DNA of 64,000 nt from Trichomonas vaginalis G3 (GCF_026262505.1 NC_067203.1:11780001-11844000); one strand, 5' to 3'; shown: positions 40,537 through 50,406, counted from the first letter of the stretch. The notes: a model not told the origin generated them from the letters alone. Program-made: numbers and translations.

Positions 40537-41340
40537 ATGGCAGAAGACATAGTGGTTTATACTATTACGACTAAAAACCCTGAGTCATATAATTCTATAA
40601 CAACAAACTTACAAAGTCCTCAAGGACGATATTGTAAACTAACTTTAAACACAATGACGACTAAAGCTTGTTTTGCTCTTTTGACACCAGAAGATTTTAT
40701 TGTTGTGAATGGTAAAAAATACTCCTTTGAAGATACTTACTCAGATATACCACCAACAGGTTTTGTTGACTTATTTAATACTTTAATACGAGTGTAACAT
40801 GTGCTGCAAACTAGAGCAGGTTTCATTATGTTTGGATGTCCGACTGAGTTTACTATAAACAATATGAGCTATAATACAAAACTTATATCTGGTTTTTACT
40901 ACCAACAGTTTCCTATAACAGGAAAAGGTGTCATACAAGGAATGTCTGTTCCATTGACTTTAAGTACACCTATTTATATATTGTTTCAAACTTAGGTTCA
41001 AAGTGTTATTCGAATGTCGACAGAAACTACTATGACCAAAAGATACTTATGCGTATAAACAACACTTCTCTGCTGGTTTGCCTATTGTTCATTCGAATGC
41101 AGAGTTTTCAACCTTAGTGAAACTCAAACACTTTGGCAAGTATAACGTTGACATTAGTTGACGCAAACTTTGTTCCTGTAAAACTTTTATGTCCTATGTA
41201 TTTGTCAATGACGGCAGAAAGTTTCGAATTGGAAGATGCAACTGGTGAAAGTATTGTATTACAAGAACAACTTCAACAACAAATAGCTCAAGAACAACAA
41301 ATGCAACAAATAGCTCAAGAAATAAAAAAAATATTTTTTT
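40537..41340 (+). pseudogene. Candidate penton (minor capsid) protein (R)
   Basis: About 260 codons beginning MAEDIVVYTITTKNPESYNS. It is rich in beta-prone segments (GRYCKLTLNTMTTKACFALL, then FIMFGCPTEFTINNMSYNTK, then LASITLTLVDANFVPVKLLC), like a single jelly roll, and ends in a Gln-rich tail. Size and place next to the major capsid candidate suggest the penton protein of Polintons. Broken in R and L, so the call depends on both copies plus context. Confidence 0.5.
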
Positions 41341-41353
41341 TATTTTTATAAAA

Positions 41354-42588
41354 ATGTACAGAATAGATGTTTCAGATTTTTATGACTTCCAAGCATTCAG
41401 AAATATGTGTCCATTTCGAGACTATAACAAAGCAGTCGAGAATTTGAAACGTTTAGTCATTTATGTCGACTCTGCCCCAGAATGTTATGTTATGAAAGAA
41501 TGGGATGTAGTCTTTAACAAACCAAGAGCAACAATAGTTTCAGAACAAGAATGTAACAGAAACTTAAGAAAATAAAAGTTGTACAAGTTGGCATGAAGAT
41601 GTTAGATCTTGGATATCTTATTGTCAAAGTTAGAAGATTTTTCAGTTCGAGGTATAAAGTTTTATACACCTTCTCCAAACTTCTATTCTATCTTCACTGG
41701 ATATAAATACGAACAAGTAGAATGGAAAGAAAATGTTATAGAAGCTTGGTTAGACCATGTCAAAGAAATTATATGCAATGGAAACGAAAAGGTTTATGAG
41801 TATATCTTATGTTGGTTTGCAAAACATCTTACAACATCCAAGTGCTAAAAATGAAACTGCTCTCATTATAATTGGAAAACAAGGAACAGGTAAGAACACT
41901 TTCTTTACAGATATCTTATGCAAACTGTTAGAGGGTTATTCGAATCCGAATATGACAAACTTAGAAAACATCTGTGGCAAGTTTAACTCTTCAATAGAGA
42001 ATATGAAACTTATAGTTTGCAATGAACTTCAAAGTATAGATACAACAAAAGTTTTGAACTCAGATGCTTTGAAGAGTCTTATAACAGACAAAGTTGGAGT
42101 TGTTGAAAGAAAATATAAAGACCAAAGAGTTTGTGAAAATGTTGCAAACTTCGTTATGGTTTCAAACAATGCTGTTCCGATGAAGTTAGAAAGTTCTGAC
42201 AGAAGATATGTAGTTGTCAGAACGTCAGAAGCTCATATGCAAGATACAGAATATTTTGACGACTTAGCAGAAACTTTGACATCTGACTTTTACAACCACT
42301 TGTTCTCATATTTTCATGACATTAGATATTTCAAAGTTCAATCCAAGACAAATTCCACATACCGAAGAGAGACAAACATTGTTAGAAGCAAACAAGAGTG
42401 TATATGAACTGTTCATAGATGAAACTGACTTTGAGTGTTTAGATGAAAGGTCATTGTACGATTCGTATAAACAATATTGTCAAGAGTATGGTTATATGAC
42501 AGCGTCTAAACGAACATTCTTGGCAAATGTCAAAAGTCTTTTAGACGTACAGAATGGTGTATATACAAAGAAAAATTTTTCTGAGTAA
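41354..42588 (+). pseudogene. SF3 helicase / D5-like replication ATPase (R)
   Basis: About 410 codons. MYRIDVSDFYDFQAFRNMCP starts the N-terminal region. The SF3 core follows: Walker A in ALIIIGKQGTGKNTFF, acidic motif in MKLIVCNELQSID, and the sensor/motif C region FVMVSNNAVPMKLESSDRRY. A C-terminal helical part (DERSLYDSYKQYCQEYGYMT) resembles the winged-helix tail of D5-type proteins. It would unwind DNA during protein-primed replication; helicases of this type are usual in viruses but optional in Polintons. The start follows the ATTTTTATAAAAATG context shared with the polymerase. Broken lightly. Confidence 0.85.
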
Positions 42589-42625
42589 ATTTTAAAAAAA
42601 AATATTTTTTTATCCGATAGAAAAG

Positions 42626-43047
42626 ATGACAAAATTCATCTCAGTAAACAAGTACATGTCAGGACTTAAAGAAGAACTAGACCCATTCACATATTTGAAT
42701 GTTTACTTCTACCATTTTGAAAAGTCTTCATTCAGCAAAGTTTGGAACATCGAACCAGTTAAGTTTGCTATTGTGACTAAAAATGGTGCGAAATTTGAAG
42801 ACTTAGACATAGAAGGTTTGTTAGCAGTCAAAGAAAGTTTTGACAGAAGGTTCTCAAAACTCGAAGAAGGTAAAGCATACAAACTTGTTATACCTTATGA
42901 ACCAAAGAAAGCAGACGACTATGAATATTATGAGTCTAAAGTTGTAGAAGTTCAAGGTAAATTGGGTAAAAAAGATTTTAGAGTCTAAGCCAGTGTTTAC
43001 TCCTAAAGAGGAAGAGAACATTGACATTGACACCAGAAATGTTCTAA
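42626..43047 (+). pseudogene. MTKFISVNKYMSG protein (R)
   Basis: About 140 codons. The first 120 residues read well (VYFYHFEKSSFSKVWNIEPV; AIVTKNGAKFEDLDIEGLLA; YKLVIPYEPKKADDYEYYES), ending in an acidic tail around the Pro-rich PVFAPKEEEN part. Placed between helicase and ATPase, with single-strand-binding-protein-like size and an aromatic/beta N-terminal half. A replication accessory role would fit but is unproven. Nearly whole. Confidence 0.5.
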
Positions 43048-43062
43048 AAATAAATTTTATTT

Positions 43063-43511
43063 TTACATGTCAAATTTCTTCTTCTCTGGCTCAGGTTTCT
43101 TTCTTCTCTTCTTCTACTTTCTTTTCTTTCTTTTCTCTCTTCTTCTTTTTCTGGTGGAGTTATGTCAAACTTCTCAGAACCATATTTTGTAAAAGTTCTT
43201 TGTCCTTTAATAGCTCTTCTATTCTGTTTTCTATTTCATCTTCAAGAACAGTGCATGTGTCTTCTTTGCATTCTAAGAAGTTTTGTTGGACTTCATCTCT
43301 CCAAGAGGCGTCATCTCTGTCAACAAGTCTGTCATTGACAAATTTTAAGACTTCTCTGCTTAATGTTTTATGGTTCTTGTCATATTCCCAGAAACAGAAC
43401 TTTAGAACAAATTCACCTTTTCTTGTTTACACTATGTAAGATTTTATGGTCGACAGATGTTTTGCTGTCGAAAAGCTTGTCTCGAATATAGATAGCGAAA
43501 TCGCTAGACAT
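43063..43511 (-). pseudogene. MSSDFAIYIRDKLF charged-tail protein (R)
   Basis: About 150 codons. The N-terminal half is ordered (VDHKILHSVNKKGEFVLKFC; WEYDKNHKTLSRAVLKFVND), and the end is almost only Lys, Glu and Arg. A basic tail suggests DNA contact. Divergent from the ATPase. Broken in both elements. Confidence 0.5.
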
Positions 43512-43547
43512 TTTCTAAAAGATAAAAATTTTAATTTTTCTAAAAAT
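43512..43547. promoter_or_regulatory. 36-bp bidirectional start region before the ATPase
   Basis: TTTTTATCTTTTAGAAAATG reads leftward and TTTTTCTAAAAATATG rightward, both with the T-tract then A-rich start that other Polinton genes show. Conserved at 15740-15775 in L. Confidence 0.55.
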
Positions 43548-44413
43548 ATGTTAGAAAAAAAAGTTTGCTGACATTGACAAGAAATTTGAGAATGTTTTTA
43601 AATAAGAACAAGAGGAAGTTGGAAAATGCTGCAGATAAAACCCATACATGACAAGTTCTTATTTGCTCCAGAATGGTATAACAGGTCTAATTGCCCACCT
43701 GGGTCGGGTAAGACTTTCACTTATCTTAAAATGGCTGCACAACAACAAGAACTAGATGAGAAGAACCCATTCTATGAGTTAGTTGTTATTTGTAGTACTT
43801 TCTGGTCAATTTGACCAAACCGTCAATTCGTTCAAAGATATTATAAAGAAGTCTAAGTTAGTATGTATAAAAGACTCTGAGTTGTTAGATTGGATAAAGA
43901 AGTACCAAAGAAGAGTTTTGAAGTACAATGCTATAAATGAGTATATAAATTCTAAGTTTAAAGACCCAAATGAGGAAATGCAGAGAATATTAGAGAAGAA
44001 ACACTTCAGAAACAAACAGAAAGAGATAGAATACATTTCGAAGAAATTGCAATCTTACGATTGGAAGACATACCCTCATAGGTGTCTTCTTATCTTAGAT
44101 GACTTCGCCTCTCATCCTTTGTTAAAGAACAGAGAACAAGACATGTGTCGAATTCTTAAGAAGCTCAGACACTTTAACATCTCAGTTGTCATTTGTGTAC
44201 AGACAGCCAAGAGTTTAAGTAAGGATGTAAAGAGAATACTTACTGACATTGTACTTTTCCCCGGATTGTCCGAAGACGATTTTCATGGAACTTATGAAAG
44301 AGTCCATGGCAGGTAAGTTTGACAGACATGAACTATGGGAGAAGTACAAAGTCATACAAGACCCTCATACTTCTTTCAGAATTCATATCTACGCAAAAAA
44401 GTTCAAATTGTAA
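43548..44413 (+). pseudogene. Genome-packaging ATPase, FtsK-HerA/A32 type (R)
   Basis: About 285 codons. Walker A PPGSGKTFTYLKMAA, then Walker B RCLLILDDFASHPL, then a sensor-like VVICVQTAKSLS. Packaging ATPases of this type drive DNA into the particle in Polintons, adenovirus-like and NCLDV viruses. It ends in FRIHIYAKKFKL. Directly after the stop comes an insertion bounded by a 16-bp direct repeat. Broken lightly in R. Confidence 0.88.
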
Positions 44414-44417
44414 AAAG

Positions 44418-44519
44418 TCAAGCGTAAAAAATGTAAGTGTTTAGTCTTAGTCTGTTGTGGTGCTGGGCTGTCGGTTCTTCTGGCTTTGGAATGGACTCGG
44501 TTGGTGGTACGTCGGACAT
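44418..44519 (-). pseudogene. Array-flanking gene A remnant (R, first array)
   Basis: Starts MSDVPPTESIPKPEEPTAQH, matching gene A of L (12275). It is a short remnant of about 33 codons. The end coincides with the edge of the inserted module. Confidence 0.6.
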
Positions 44520-44836
44520 TTCGTTTGTGTCCTGTCGGAAGGAAAGAAACTTTTCCTGTTGGAAAGGAAAAACTTTTCCTGTTGGAAGGAAAAATTTTTT
44601 CTGTCGTTCGACCCAAAAAGTTCTCAATTTTCGAAATTTGAATGGTTTTTCGACGAACAACAGGAAAATTTTTTCCAGTTGTCAGGAAATTTTTTTCCTG
44701 TCTGAAGGAAATTTTTTTCCAGTTGTCGGGAAATTTTTTTCCAGTTGTTGGGAAATTTTTTTCCAGTTGTCGGGAAATTTTTTTCCAGTTGTTGGGAAAT
44801 TTTTTTCCAGTTGTCGGGAAATTTTTTTCCTGTCGG
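44520..44836. repeat. 22-bp-period array with conserved core (R, first)
   Basis: On both sides of a core at 44605-44665 (with TTCTCAATTTTCGAAATTTG). The right side has seven or eight units of 22 bp built on GGAAATTTTTTTCCAGTTGT. The left side has units with TTTTCCTGTTGGAAAGG. L contains both motif types; the second R array contains neither. Confidence 0.8.
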
Positions 44837-44906
44837 ATGGAAGGACTCGGAATGCCAGAAGGATTTGACAAGACAATTTACCTTATAGAGCTACCTGAGC
44901 CATCTG
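44837..44906 (+). pseudogene. Array-flanking gene B remnant (R, first array)
   Basis: MEGLGMPEGFDKTIYLIEL, matching the start of gene B in L. Only the first twenty or so codons are related. Confidence 0.6.
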
Positions 44907-44959
44907 AAGTCAAGCGTAAAAATAAATGGTTCATCTACTCTACTTACTTGTTTTGAAGT

Positions 44960-45749
44960 TGTCAAAATACTCTGTTATTTTTTCCTTTAACAATGGCAAA
45001 TCTTCTTTGAAGGTAAGTATTGTACAACCTTTAATATCATGTGTGTTTGAGGTAACGTATCTTGAACTATTTGTTTCACATCTTCATTTGGTGTCATTGA
45101 AATCGGTAAGTTTTCGCGATAGAACCAATTTCTGTCAGATTTGTAAATCTTAGCAAGGTCGTAAAAGCTTTGTTGTGTTTCTTCTGACTAAATGCAACAT
45201 AACCATATCTCTGTCTTCTTCATTTTCCATCTCTTCAGTATAAATCATATACTTATAGTTCTTTTCCTTTCCTTTTGGTACCGAACGTGGTATTTCTTTT
45301 CTGAAGGCTTTTGTCTTTTGCTTCAAGCTTGTTTTCCATCTCTTACACGTTCTTGTCTATGAATTTCATCTAACATCATGAAAATATAAACAAGCGTAAC
45401 GAGGTGAAGCCCACATTGCAACAGCATTTACAAGAAGTCTATGTACATACAGCCTCTCAAACCAGGAGCCAAATTCTTGCGATTTTTCGTACGGAATCTC
45501 TACCCGCGGTTTTCCTCGGGTAGCAAACATATGAGGAAATTCTTCTAAAAGTTCTTTTGTCTGTTGGTTTTCAAACCAATGATGTGCTTGCTTTGTAGAA
45601 CGAAGAGCAATTCAAATACTTTGCATCTGGTACATATCGTCTTTGACCGAACGAATGAGACGTAACTGTTTGTTATACTGAACCCACTCATATTCTTCAT
45701 TTATAGCTTCATGGACTATAACTGTTGTTGTGTTCTCTGTTGTTGACAT
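44960..45749 (-). pseudogene. KilA-N domain protein, first (R)
   Basis: Starts MSTTENTTTVIVHEAINEEY. The central part reads HHWFENQQTKELLEEFPHMF and later GSWFERLYVHRLLVNAVAMW-ASPRY, a clear KilA-N core (family pattern W...T.e.l, then G.yvH..La...A.WaSP). KilA-N domains bind DNA and are common in large DNA viruses and phages, often with roles in control of gene expression. The C-terminal part (SQKKHNKAF) is more diverged. In L only its last 50 to 60 bp are left, next to the ATPase. Broken. Confidence 0.7.
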
Positions 45750-45851
45750 ATCTGTTCCTTACATACAAAATAAAAAAAATATTTTATAAAAAACTAGCGT
45801 TATTTCCTGACTTTCACAAAAGACCAAAAATAAACGCTTTACATGTATTTT

Positions 45852-46449
45852 TCAGCAAACTTCGTCAAATAATTTTATAGCTTTACCTATCTCATCTACT
45901 TCAAACGTTTCTTTACCTTTCGTGGGAGCACCATACATTTTCTCAAACTTTTCAAGTAGTTCTGTTTCAGCAGCTCTCATATCGTTAACAAACACAACCT
46001 TGACTCTATTGACTATACTGTCATATCTTTGAGTTATATTATATGTTCTTCTATTTATATCTTTTTGTATTGAAGTCCTTCGGTTTCTGAACGATGTAAA
46101 GTAAGCCCTCACTGCAACGTTCAGTATCGAATGAACCATATGTTATGAAGTTATATCCAACAACTGGGTCTAACCATAACAAAACTATTGGTATAAGACT
46201 TTTGTCTATAAGATATGCTGTAGTTCCATAGAATCTTACCGATATCATAAGCTCAGGATTTCTTGTCAAAATTTTCTGAGTTGAAGCAATTCCAACCCAA
46301 TGGGATGTTTTCTTTCCAGATGGAGATATAATGTCTGACAAAGAATATTTGTTGTATTTCTTTGAGTATCTTACGTTTAAATCACCTATTCGAACCACTT
46401 TGGTGTCATTGTCTATCTTTCTAACTGTTTCAAACTCAGTGTTTGTCAT
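45852..46449 (-). pseudogene. KilA-N-like protein, second (R)
   Basis: MTNTEFETVRKIDNDTKVVR at the start. SHWVGIASTQKILTRNPELM and GTTAYLIDKSLIPIVLLWLD-PVVGYNF follow the same W...T...l / G..y....L.p..l.W.dP order as KilA-N, but more distantly. The C-terminal half (RRTYNITQRYDSIVNRVKVV; ETELLEKFEKMYGAP) is a helical extension. It is a tandem neighbour of the clear KilA-N gene, so the pair may be an old duplication. R-specific. Broken lightly. Confidence 0.55.
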
Positions 46450-46510
46450 TTTCTGTTTCTTACATACAAAATAAAAAATATTTTTTTAAAAAAACTAACT
46501 TTATTTTTTC

Positions 46511-46845
46511 TATCTTGTATAAAAGATATGATTTCAGGGATTTTTTTGACGAAGTGTCAAAGTTCACTTGGTAAAAAAATAACAGTTATATAATGAAATT
46601 TGGTCATTTTTTTACGATTTTCATGAGTTTTAGGCGAGTAAGATTTTCTATCTTGTATAAAAGATATGATTTCAGGGATTTTTTTGACGAAGTGTCAAAG
46701 TTCACTTGGTAAAAAAATAACAGTTATATAATGAAATTTGGTCATTTTTTCACGATTTCAGGGATTTTTTTGACGAAGTGTCAAAGTTCACTTGGTAAAA
46801 AAATAACAGTTATATAATGAAATTTGGTCATTTTTTTACGATTTT
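46511..46845. repeat. Direct repeats of about 100-138 bp (R)
   Basis: Three copies (46511-46617, 46649-46753, 46757-46845) of a unit with TGACGAAGTGTCAAAGTTCA and AACAGTTATATAATGAAATT. Two start with TTGTATAAAAGATATGATTT, which resembles the bases over the start codon of the 313-residue gene in L (13770-13785). Confidence 0.75.
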
Positions 46846-46847
46846 CG

Positions 46848-46902
46848 TACGGAATCTCTATCCTCGGTTTTCCTCGGGTAGCAAACATATGAGGAAATTC
46901 AT
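46848..46902. repeat. Duplicated piece of the KilA-N gene (R)
   Basis: About 55 bp (TCGTACGGAATCTCTA...GAGGAAATTC) equal to 45487-45542 inside the first KilA-N gene, with three differences. It lies directly outside the inverted-repeat cassette. Confidence 0.8.
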
Positions 46903-46919
46903 GAAATTTGGTCATTTTT

Positions 46920-47232
46920 TTCAGCAAAAATATATTTTAGGTGAAGAGGTGAGATCTCACCTCTTTTCTCACCTCTTTTTTCACCTCTTGAATTTTCATG
47001 AGGGTCACCAGGTCACTCGGTCACTCGGTCAACTAACATCTTTTTGAAAATGGTGACAACATGACATTTTGACAACAGTCCAGGAAATAAACTTCTTCGT
47101 ATATGTTTTGTCATGATTTCATCGAAATGAGTGTAAATGTTTTGTCAAACATGAGCGTAAATGAACCAAAAATATATTTTAGGTGAAGAGGTGAGATCTC
47201 ACCTGTTTTCTCACCTCTTTTCTCACCTGTTT
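46920..47232 (+). repeat. Left inverted-repeat arm of the two-gene cassette (R)
   Basis: Contains two AGATCT palindromes of the GGTGAGATCTCACC version (near 46950 and 47195). Between them 47003-47090 is an inverted match to 49335-49412 (GGTCAACTAACATCTTTTTG and ATGGTGACAACATGACATTT). Confidence 0.8.
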
Positions 47233-47235
47233 TTT

Positions 47236-48150
47236 TCACAAGCGTTTTACATGAATTGTACGATGTATATTTGAAATTCTAAACAGTTTTGTAGCTTCGA
47301 TTTCTTCTGTCAGTATGTCAAAAGTTTTCACTATGCCGAATGTTTCTTTATATTTCTTCTTGACGTCAGATAGAAGGAAATCTTCTGCTGTTGGATAGTT
47401 TTTGTTCAGAAATGTCAACATGTCCATTTTATCTTCTGCTGGTTTCTCTACTTCTTTCTTTAAGTCAGCATAGTCGTTTCGCATACGTTCTATCTCTTTG
47501 ACGGAGTAGTTATATTTCCTCATTGCTGCTTTACATTTAGAACATTGTGGGTTCATTTTAGCATTGTACATTGAAATTTGTCCTGCAAGTACAACTATAG
47601 CGTCAATGGTTTTCTTTAACTCAAACATAGCGGGTCTTATTTGTTCATTCCATATTTTACATCTTCTATCTTTATCTCTTATCTGCCATACACATTCAGC
47701 AACTAACGAAACAAAGTTGTCGTAGGTCTTAAATTCTTCAGATTTATATATGTCAGAGATGTTCTTATATACCATATCGCAGTCTTTGTCCATGACTTTG
47801 TGGTTGCAATGAAATCCAAGAAACTCATAGTTTACCTTTCGTATGAACTTCTTTATTTCTACTGAGTCAGTTGCTTTGACTTCTATTTCATCGAATTCAG
47901 GAATAGTGAGCTTTTGTTGTTGGATTTCAGGAAGTTTAGGTAGATGGTCAATAATATCCTGCATTTCGTAAAGATACTGTTCATTTGTTTCATCTTTTGC
48001 AGTGCAATCTAAATCTCCTTGGAGAAGTTCTTGCTTTATCTTCTGGATTTCTGTTTCGAAAGTATATGAAGAAGGAATGAAGCTTTTCATTTCTACTAAC
48101 ATTGAAGTTGGGTTCATGACTAAAGAGTTTGGTGAAGTTGTTGCTAACAT
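47236..48150 (-). CDS. Cassette gene, 304-residue zinc-knuckle-like protein (R)
   Basis: Whole frame, MLATTSPNSLVMNPTSMLVE at the start. It is the homologue of the L gene at 13779-14720, in the opposite orientation relative to the element core. HCNHKVMDKDC and NPQCSKCKAAMRKY are kept, as is the C-terminal FLNKNYPTAEDFLLSDVKKK. Differences are mostly conservative. The upstream AATAAAAAATATTTTTTTAA followed by AACTAACTTTATTTTTTCTA also precedes the second KilA-N gene. No enzymatic motif recognised. A role at the surrounding palindromes is possible. Confidence 0.75.
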   Translation of the reverse strand: MLATTSPNSLVMNPTSMLVEMKSFIPSSYTFETEIQKIKQELLQGDLDCTAKDETNEQYLYEMQDIIDHLPKLPEIQQQKLTIPEFDEIEVKATDSVEIKKFIRKVNYEFLGFHCNHKVMDKDCDMVYKNISDIYKSEEFKTYDNFVSLVAECVWQIRDKDRRCKIWNEQIRPAMFELKKTIDAIVVLAGQISMYNAKMNPQCSKCKAAMRKYNYSVKEIERMRNDYADLKKEVEKPAEDKMDMLTFLNKNYPTAEDFLLSDVKKKYKETFGIVKTFDILTEEIEATKLFRISNIHRTIHVKRL

Positions 48151-48229
48151 GTTCTTACAATAAAAATAAAAAATATTTTTTTAAAAAAACTAACTTTATT
48201 TTTTCTATCTTAAGGAAATTCATGAAAAT

Positions 48230-48296
48230 TCAACGGGTGAAAAAAGAGGTGAGAAAAGAGGTGAAATCTAACATGCTAACATAAAATATATTTTTT
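48230..48296. repeat. AGATCT-type repeat between cassette gene and array (R)
   Basis: GGTGAAAAAAGAGGTGAGAA, then AATCTAACATGCTAACATAAAA. It is a half-decayed version mixing the GGTGA and GTTAG half-sites. Confidence 0.6.
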
Positions 48297-48624
48297 GGTG
48301 GTACGTCGGACATTGTCTTGAAACAGTACAAATATTGTTCTGAAACAGTACAAATATTGTTCTGAAACAGTACAAATATTGTTCTGAAACAGTACAAATA
48401 TTGTTCTGAAACAGTACAAATATTGTTCTGAAACAGAACAAATATTGTTCTGAATCAGAACAAATATTGTTCTGAAACAGAAAATTTTTCTCACAAATTG
48501 AGAGCTTTTACGGGAAATTTGTTCTGAATCAGAACAATACTTGTTCTGAAACAGTACAAATATTGTTCTGAAACAGTACAAATATTGTTCTGAAACAGTA
48601 CAAGACTAGTTCTGAAACAGAACA
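48297..48624. repeat. 22-bp-period array with conserved core (R, second)
   Basis: Unit with hairpin GTTCTG-AAA-CAGAAC and spacer TACAAATATT; about eight units left of the core and five right. The core at 48483-48522 has CACAAATTGAGAGCTTTTAC, matching the AAATTGAGAACTTTT of the other arrays. It starts with a trace of gene A (complement of MSDVPP at 48296-48313) and ends at the ATG of gene B. Confidence 0.85.
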
Positions 48625-49005
48625 ATGGACAACATCGAGCCATTAGATGAGGCAATTTACCTTATAGAGATAAATGAAGTTGTTAAGCAGTACTTGGGCA
48701 AGGACAAAGCCAACAAGTCCCTCGGCTTCTGGTTGTCTGGAAGAGGTGCCTTGAATCTCGAGACTTCGACTGGAATTCCAATTCAAATACCAGACGGGAC
48801 AGCCTACGACGACATAAAGCAAGCAAAGAAGGAAGCCATTATAAAGTTCCTAAACAAACGTCCTTGGATAAAAATACCAAACAGAGAGAGTCCAATTCCA
48901 CGAATTATACAAATTCTCCGAGCACTCTTACACTTCTCTGGTCAACCATTCTACATAACTACAGAAGGTGACATGGTGACCCCTTCAGTAAACATCTCAT
49001 TTTAA
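48625..49005 (+). CDS. Array-flanking gene B, IYLIEINEVV family (R copy)
   Basis: 126 residues, MDNIEPLDEAIYLIEINEVV at the start; whole. Identity to the L copy (11635-12024) is high at LETSTGIPIQIPDGTAYD, FLNKRPWIKIPN and HFSGQPFYIT, and low in the first ten residues and at residues 30-45. G+C and codon use (AAG, CTC, TTC) are higher than in the flanking repeats. No known domain recognised. Its 3' end lies in a 95-bp direct repeat that recurs at 49410. Confidence 0.65.
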   Translation: MDNIEPLDEAIYLIEINEVVKQYLGKDKANKSLGFWLSGRGALNLETSTGIPIQIPDGTAYDDIKQAKKEAIIKFLNKRPWIKIPNRESPIPRIIQILRALLHFSGQPFYITTEGDMVTPSVNISF

Positions 49006-49064
49006 CTCACTTTTTTTCTATCTTAAGGAAATTCATGAAAATTCAACGGGTGAGAAAAGAGGTG
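48969..49064. repeat. 95-bp direct repeat, copy 1 (second at 49410-49505)
   Basis: GTGACATGGTGACCCCTTCA onward through AAATTCATGAAAATTCAACG. It includes the last codons of gene B, so the second copy is a duplicated 3' tail. Confidence 0.85.
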
Positions 49065-49545
49065 AAAAAACAGGTGAGATCTCACCTCTTCACCTAAAAT
49101 ATATTTTTATTGAAAAATGACCAAATTTCATGAGTTTTCTACGATGTTAGAAATGAGGTTAGAAATGAGGTTAGATCTAACATGCTAACATAAAATATAT
49201 TTTTGGTGAAAAATGACCAAATTTCATGAGTTTTCTACGATGTTAGAAAAGAGGTGAAAAATTAGGTTAGATCTAACCTCTTCACCTAAAATATATTTTT
49301 GGTTCATTTACACTCGTTACGATGAAGAAGTCTTGACATTTTCCCGACTGTTGTCAAAATGTCATGTTGTCACCATTTTCAAAAAGATGTTAGTTGACCG
49401 AGTGACCGAGTGACATGGTGACCCCTTCAGTAAACATCTCATTTTAACTCACTTTTTTTCTATCTTAAGGAAATTCATGAAAATTCAACGGGTGAGAAAA
49501 GAGGTGAGAAAACGTGTTAGATCTCACCACTTCACCTAAAATATA
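49047..49545. repeat. AGATCT palindrome cluster, right arm of the cassette (R)
   Basis: Four repeats of about 60 bp end in AAAATATATTTTT, near 49047-49108, 49139-49202, 49235-49300 and 49490-49545. Centres are GGTGAGATCTCACC, GTTAGATCTAACA, GGTTAGATCTAACC and GTTAGATCTCACC. Half-sites stand about 12 bp apart. Inverted relative to 46920-47232. Confidence 0.8.
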
Positions 49546-49549
49546 TTTT

Positions 49550-50406
49550 TCAATACTTTTTCAGCACTTTTCCGTAGTTATATATGAAAGACAATTCGAG
49601 ATAAAAGTCATAGTACAATGGAACAATATGTTGCACACCATTTGTTGTGAACCAAACTTGAAAGTCAGAGAAATGTTACTAGGTGTTCGTAGAATTTAGA
49701 AGCAAAGTCATAAAGTCCTTACCGATACATAGAAAACTATTGTTGCTTGAACTGAAACTTGCATGGCACATAACATTTTGAGGGTCAAACACGTTTCTAT
49801 AAACTGTCAAATCTGCTGGTGGAAGTATAAATTTAAATGGACCATCTGGTGGTAATGGTTCGTTCTGGTTTAGTAACCGAAGAAATTGTGCCCAAAACGT
49901 TTGTCTACTTTCCAAAATAAAAACTCTGTATCTCTTGGAGGGTTAATTTCAATCTTTTGAAATGAAACGGTGGAGTTCATCTTGTCATATTCTAGTTTCA
50001 GATAGTATGTTTCCATTTAGTAAAGAGTCGTATTTTTCTTGAAATTCCCAATAATATTGTTCATTTGAGTTTGAAAGTCATTTAGAGTTTTCTCAAGACT
50101 TTCGTCTGAACGAACTGTAAAGATTCTCATTTCATCAAATTTGTCTATAAGACCATCAGAACCTTTATACTGCCCATGAAAATATACTGCGAACATAAAC
50201 GCGTTAGTTCTATTTGAAAACAAAACTCTTCTAAATCCTATTGCCTTTGCATCTGAAGGACTTGAAGCCAACGAATTGGATAGTCAAACCTGTATGCTCG
50301 GGATGAAATTTCTTCATCTGAAAATAGTCCTACCAGCATTTGTATAGATATAGTCTAACGGTTTTGTATCTACTACTTTTGTTCTTTGTTTTTCAACCTG
50401 AAGCAT
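49550..50406 (-). pseudogene. AIGFRR-family protein, second copy (R only)
   Basis: MLQVEKQRTKVVDTKPLDYI start, AKAIGFRRVLFSNRTNAFMF, FDPQNVMCHASFSSSNNSFL and a FYLELSFIYNYG end align with the AIGFRR gene at 56062-56915. Identity is only moderate, so the duplication is old. It follows the polymerase 3' end convergently oriented with the cassette. L lacks it. Broken. Confidence 0.65.

Larger units (their letters stand above)
44415..44922. repeat. Inserted module bounded by a 16-bp direct repeat
   Basis: AAGTCAAGCGTAAAAA occurs at 44415-44430 and 44907-44922. In L the matching place (14869-14890, minus strand) has one AAGTCAAGCTTGAAAAA and then continues directly as in R after 44922 (TAAATGGTTCAT, then CTACTCTACTT). 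R therefore carries about 490 bp that L lacks. Inside are a short gene A remnant, a 22-bp-period array and a short gene B remnant. Confidence 0.8.

Noticed and set aside
44437-44868. 143-codon frame across the first R array
   Set aside because: Same reason as the L array frame; several frames on both strands are open there because the DNA is T-rich.
47003-49415. Inverted-repeat cassette as an LTR or retroelement
   Set aside because: The repeats are inverted, not direct, and there is no reverse transcriptase; the enclosed genes are of unknown type.
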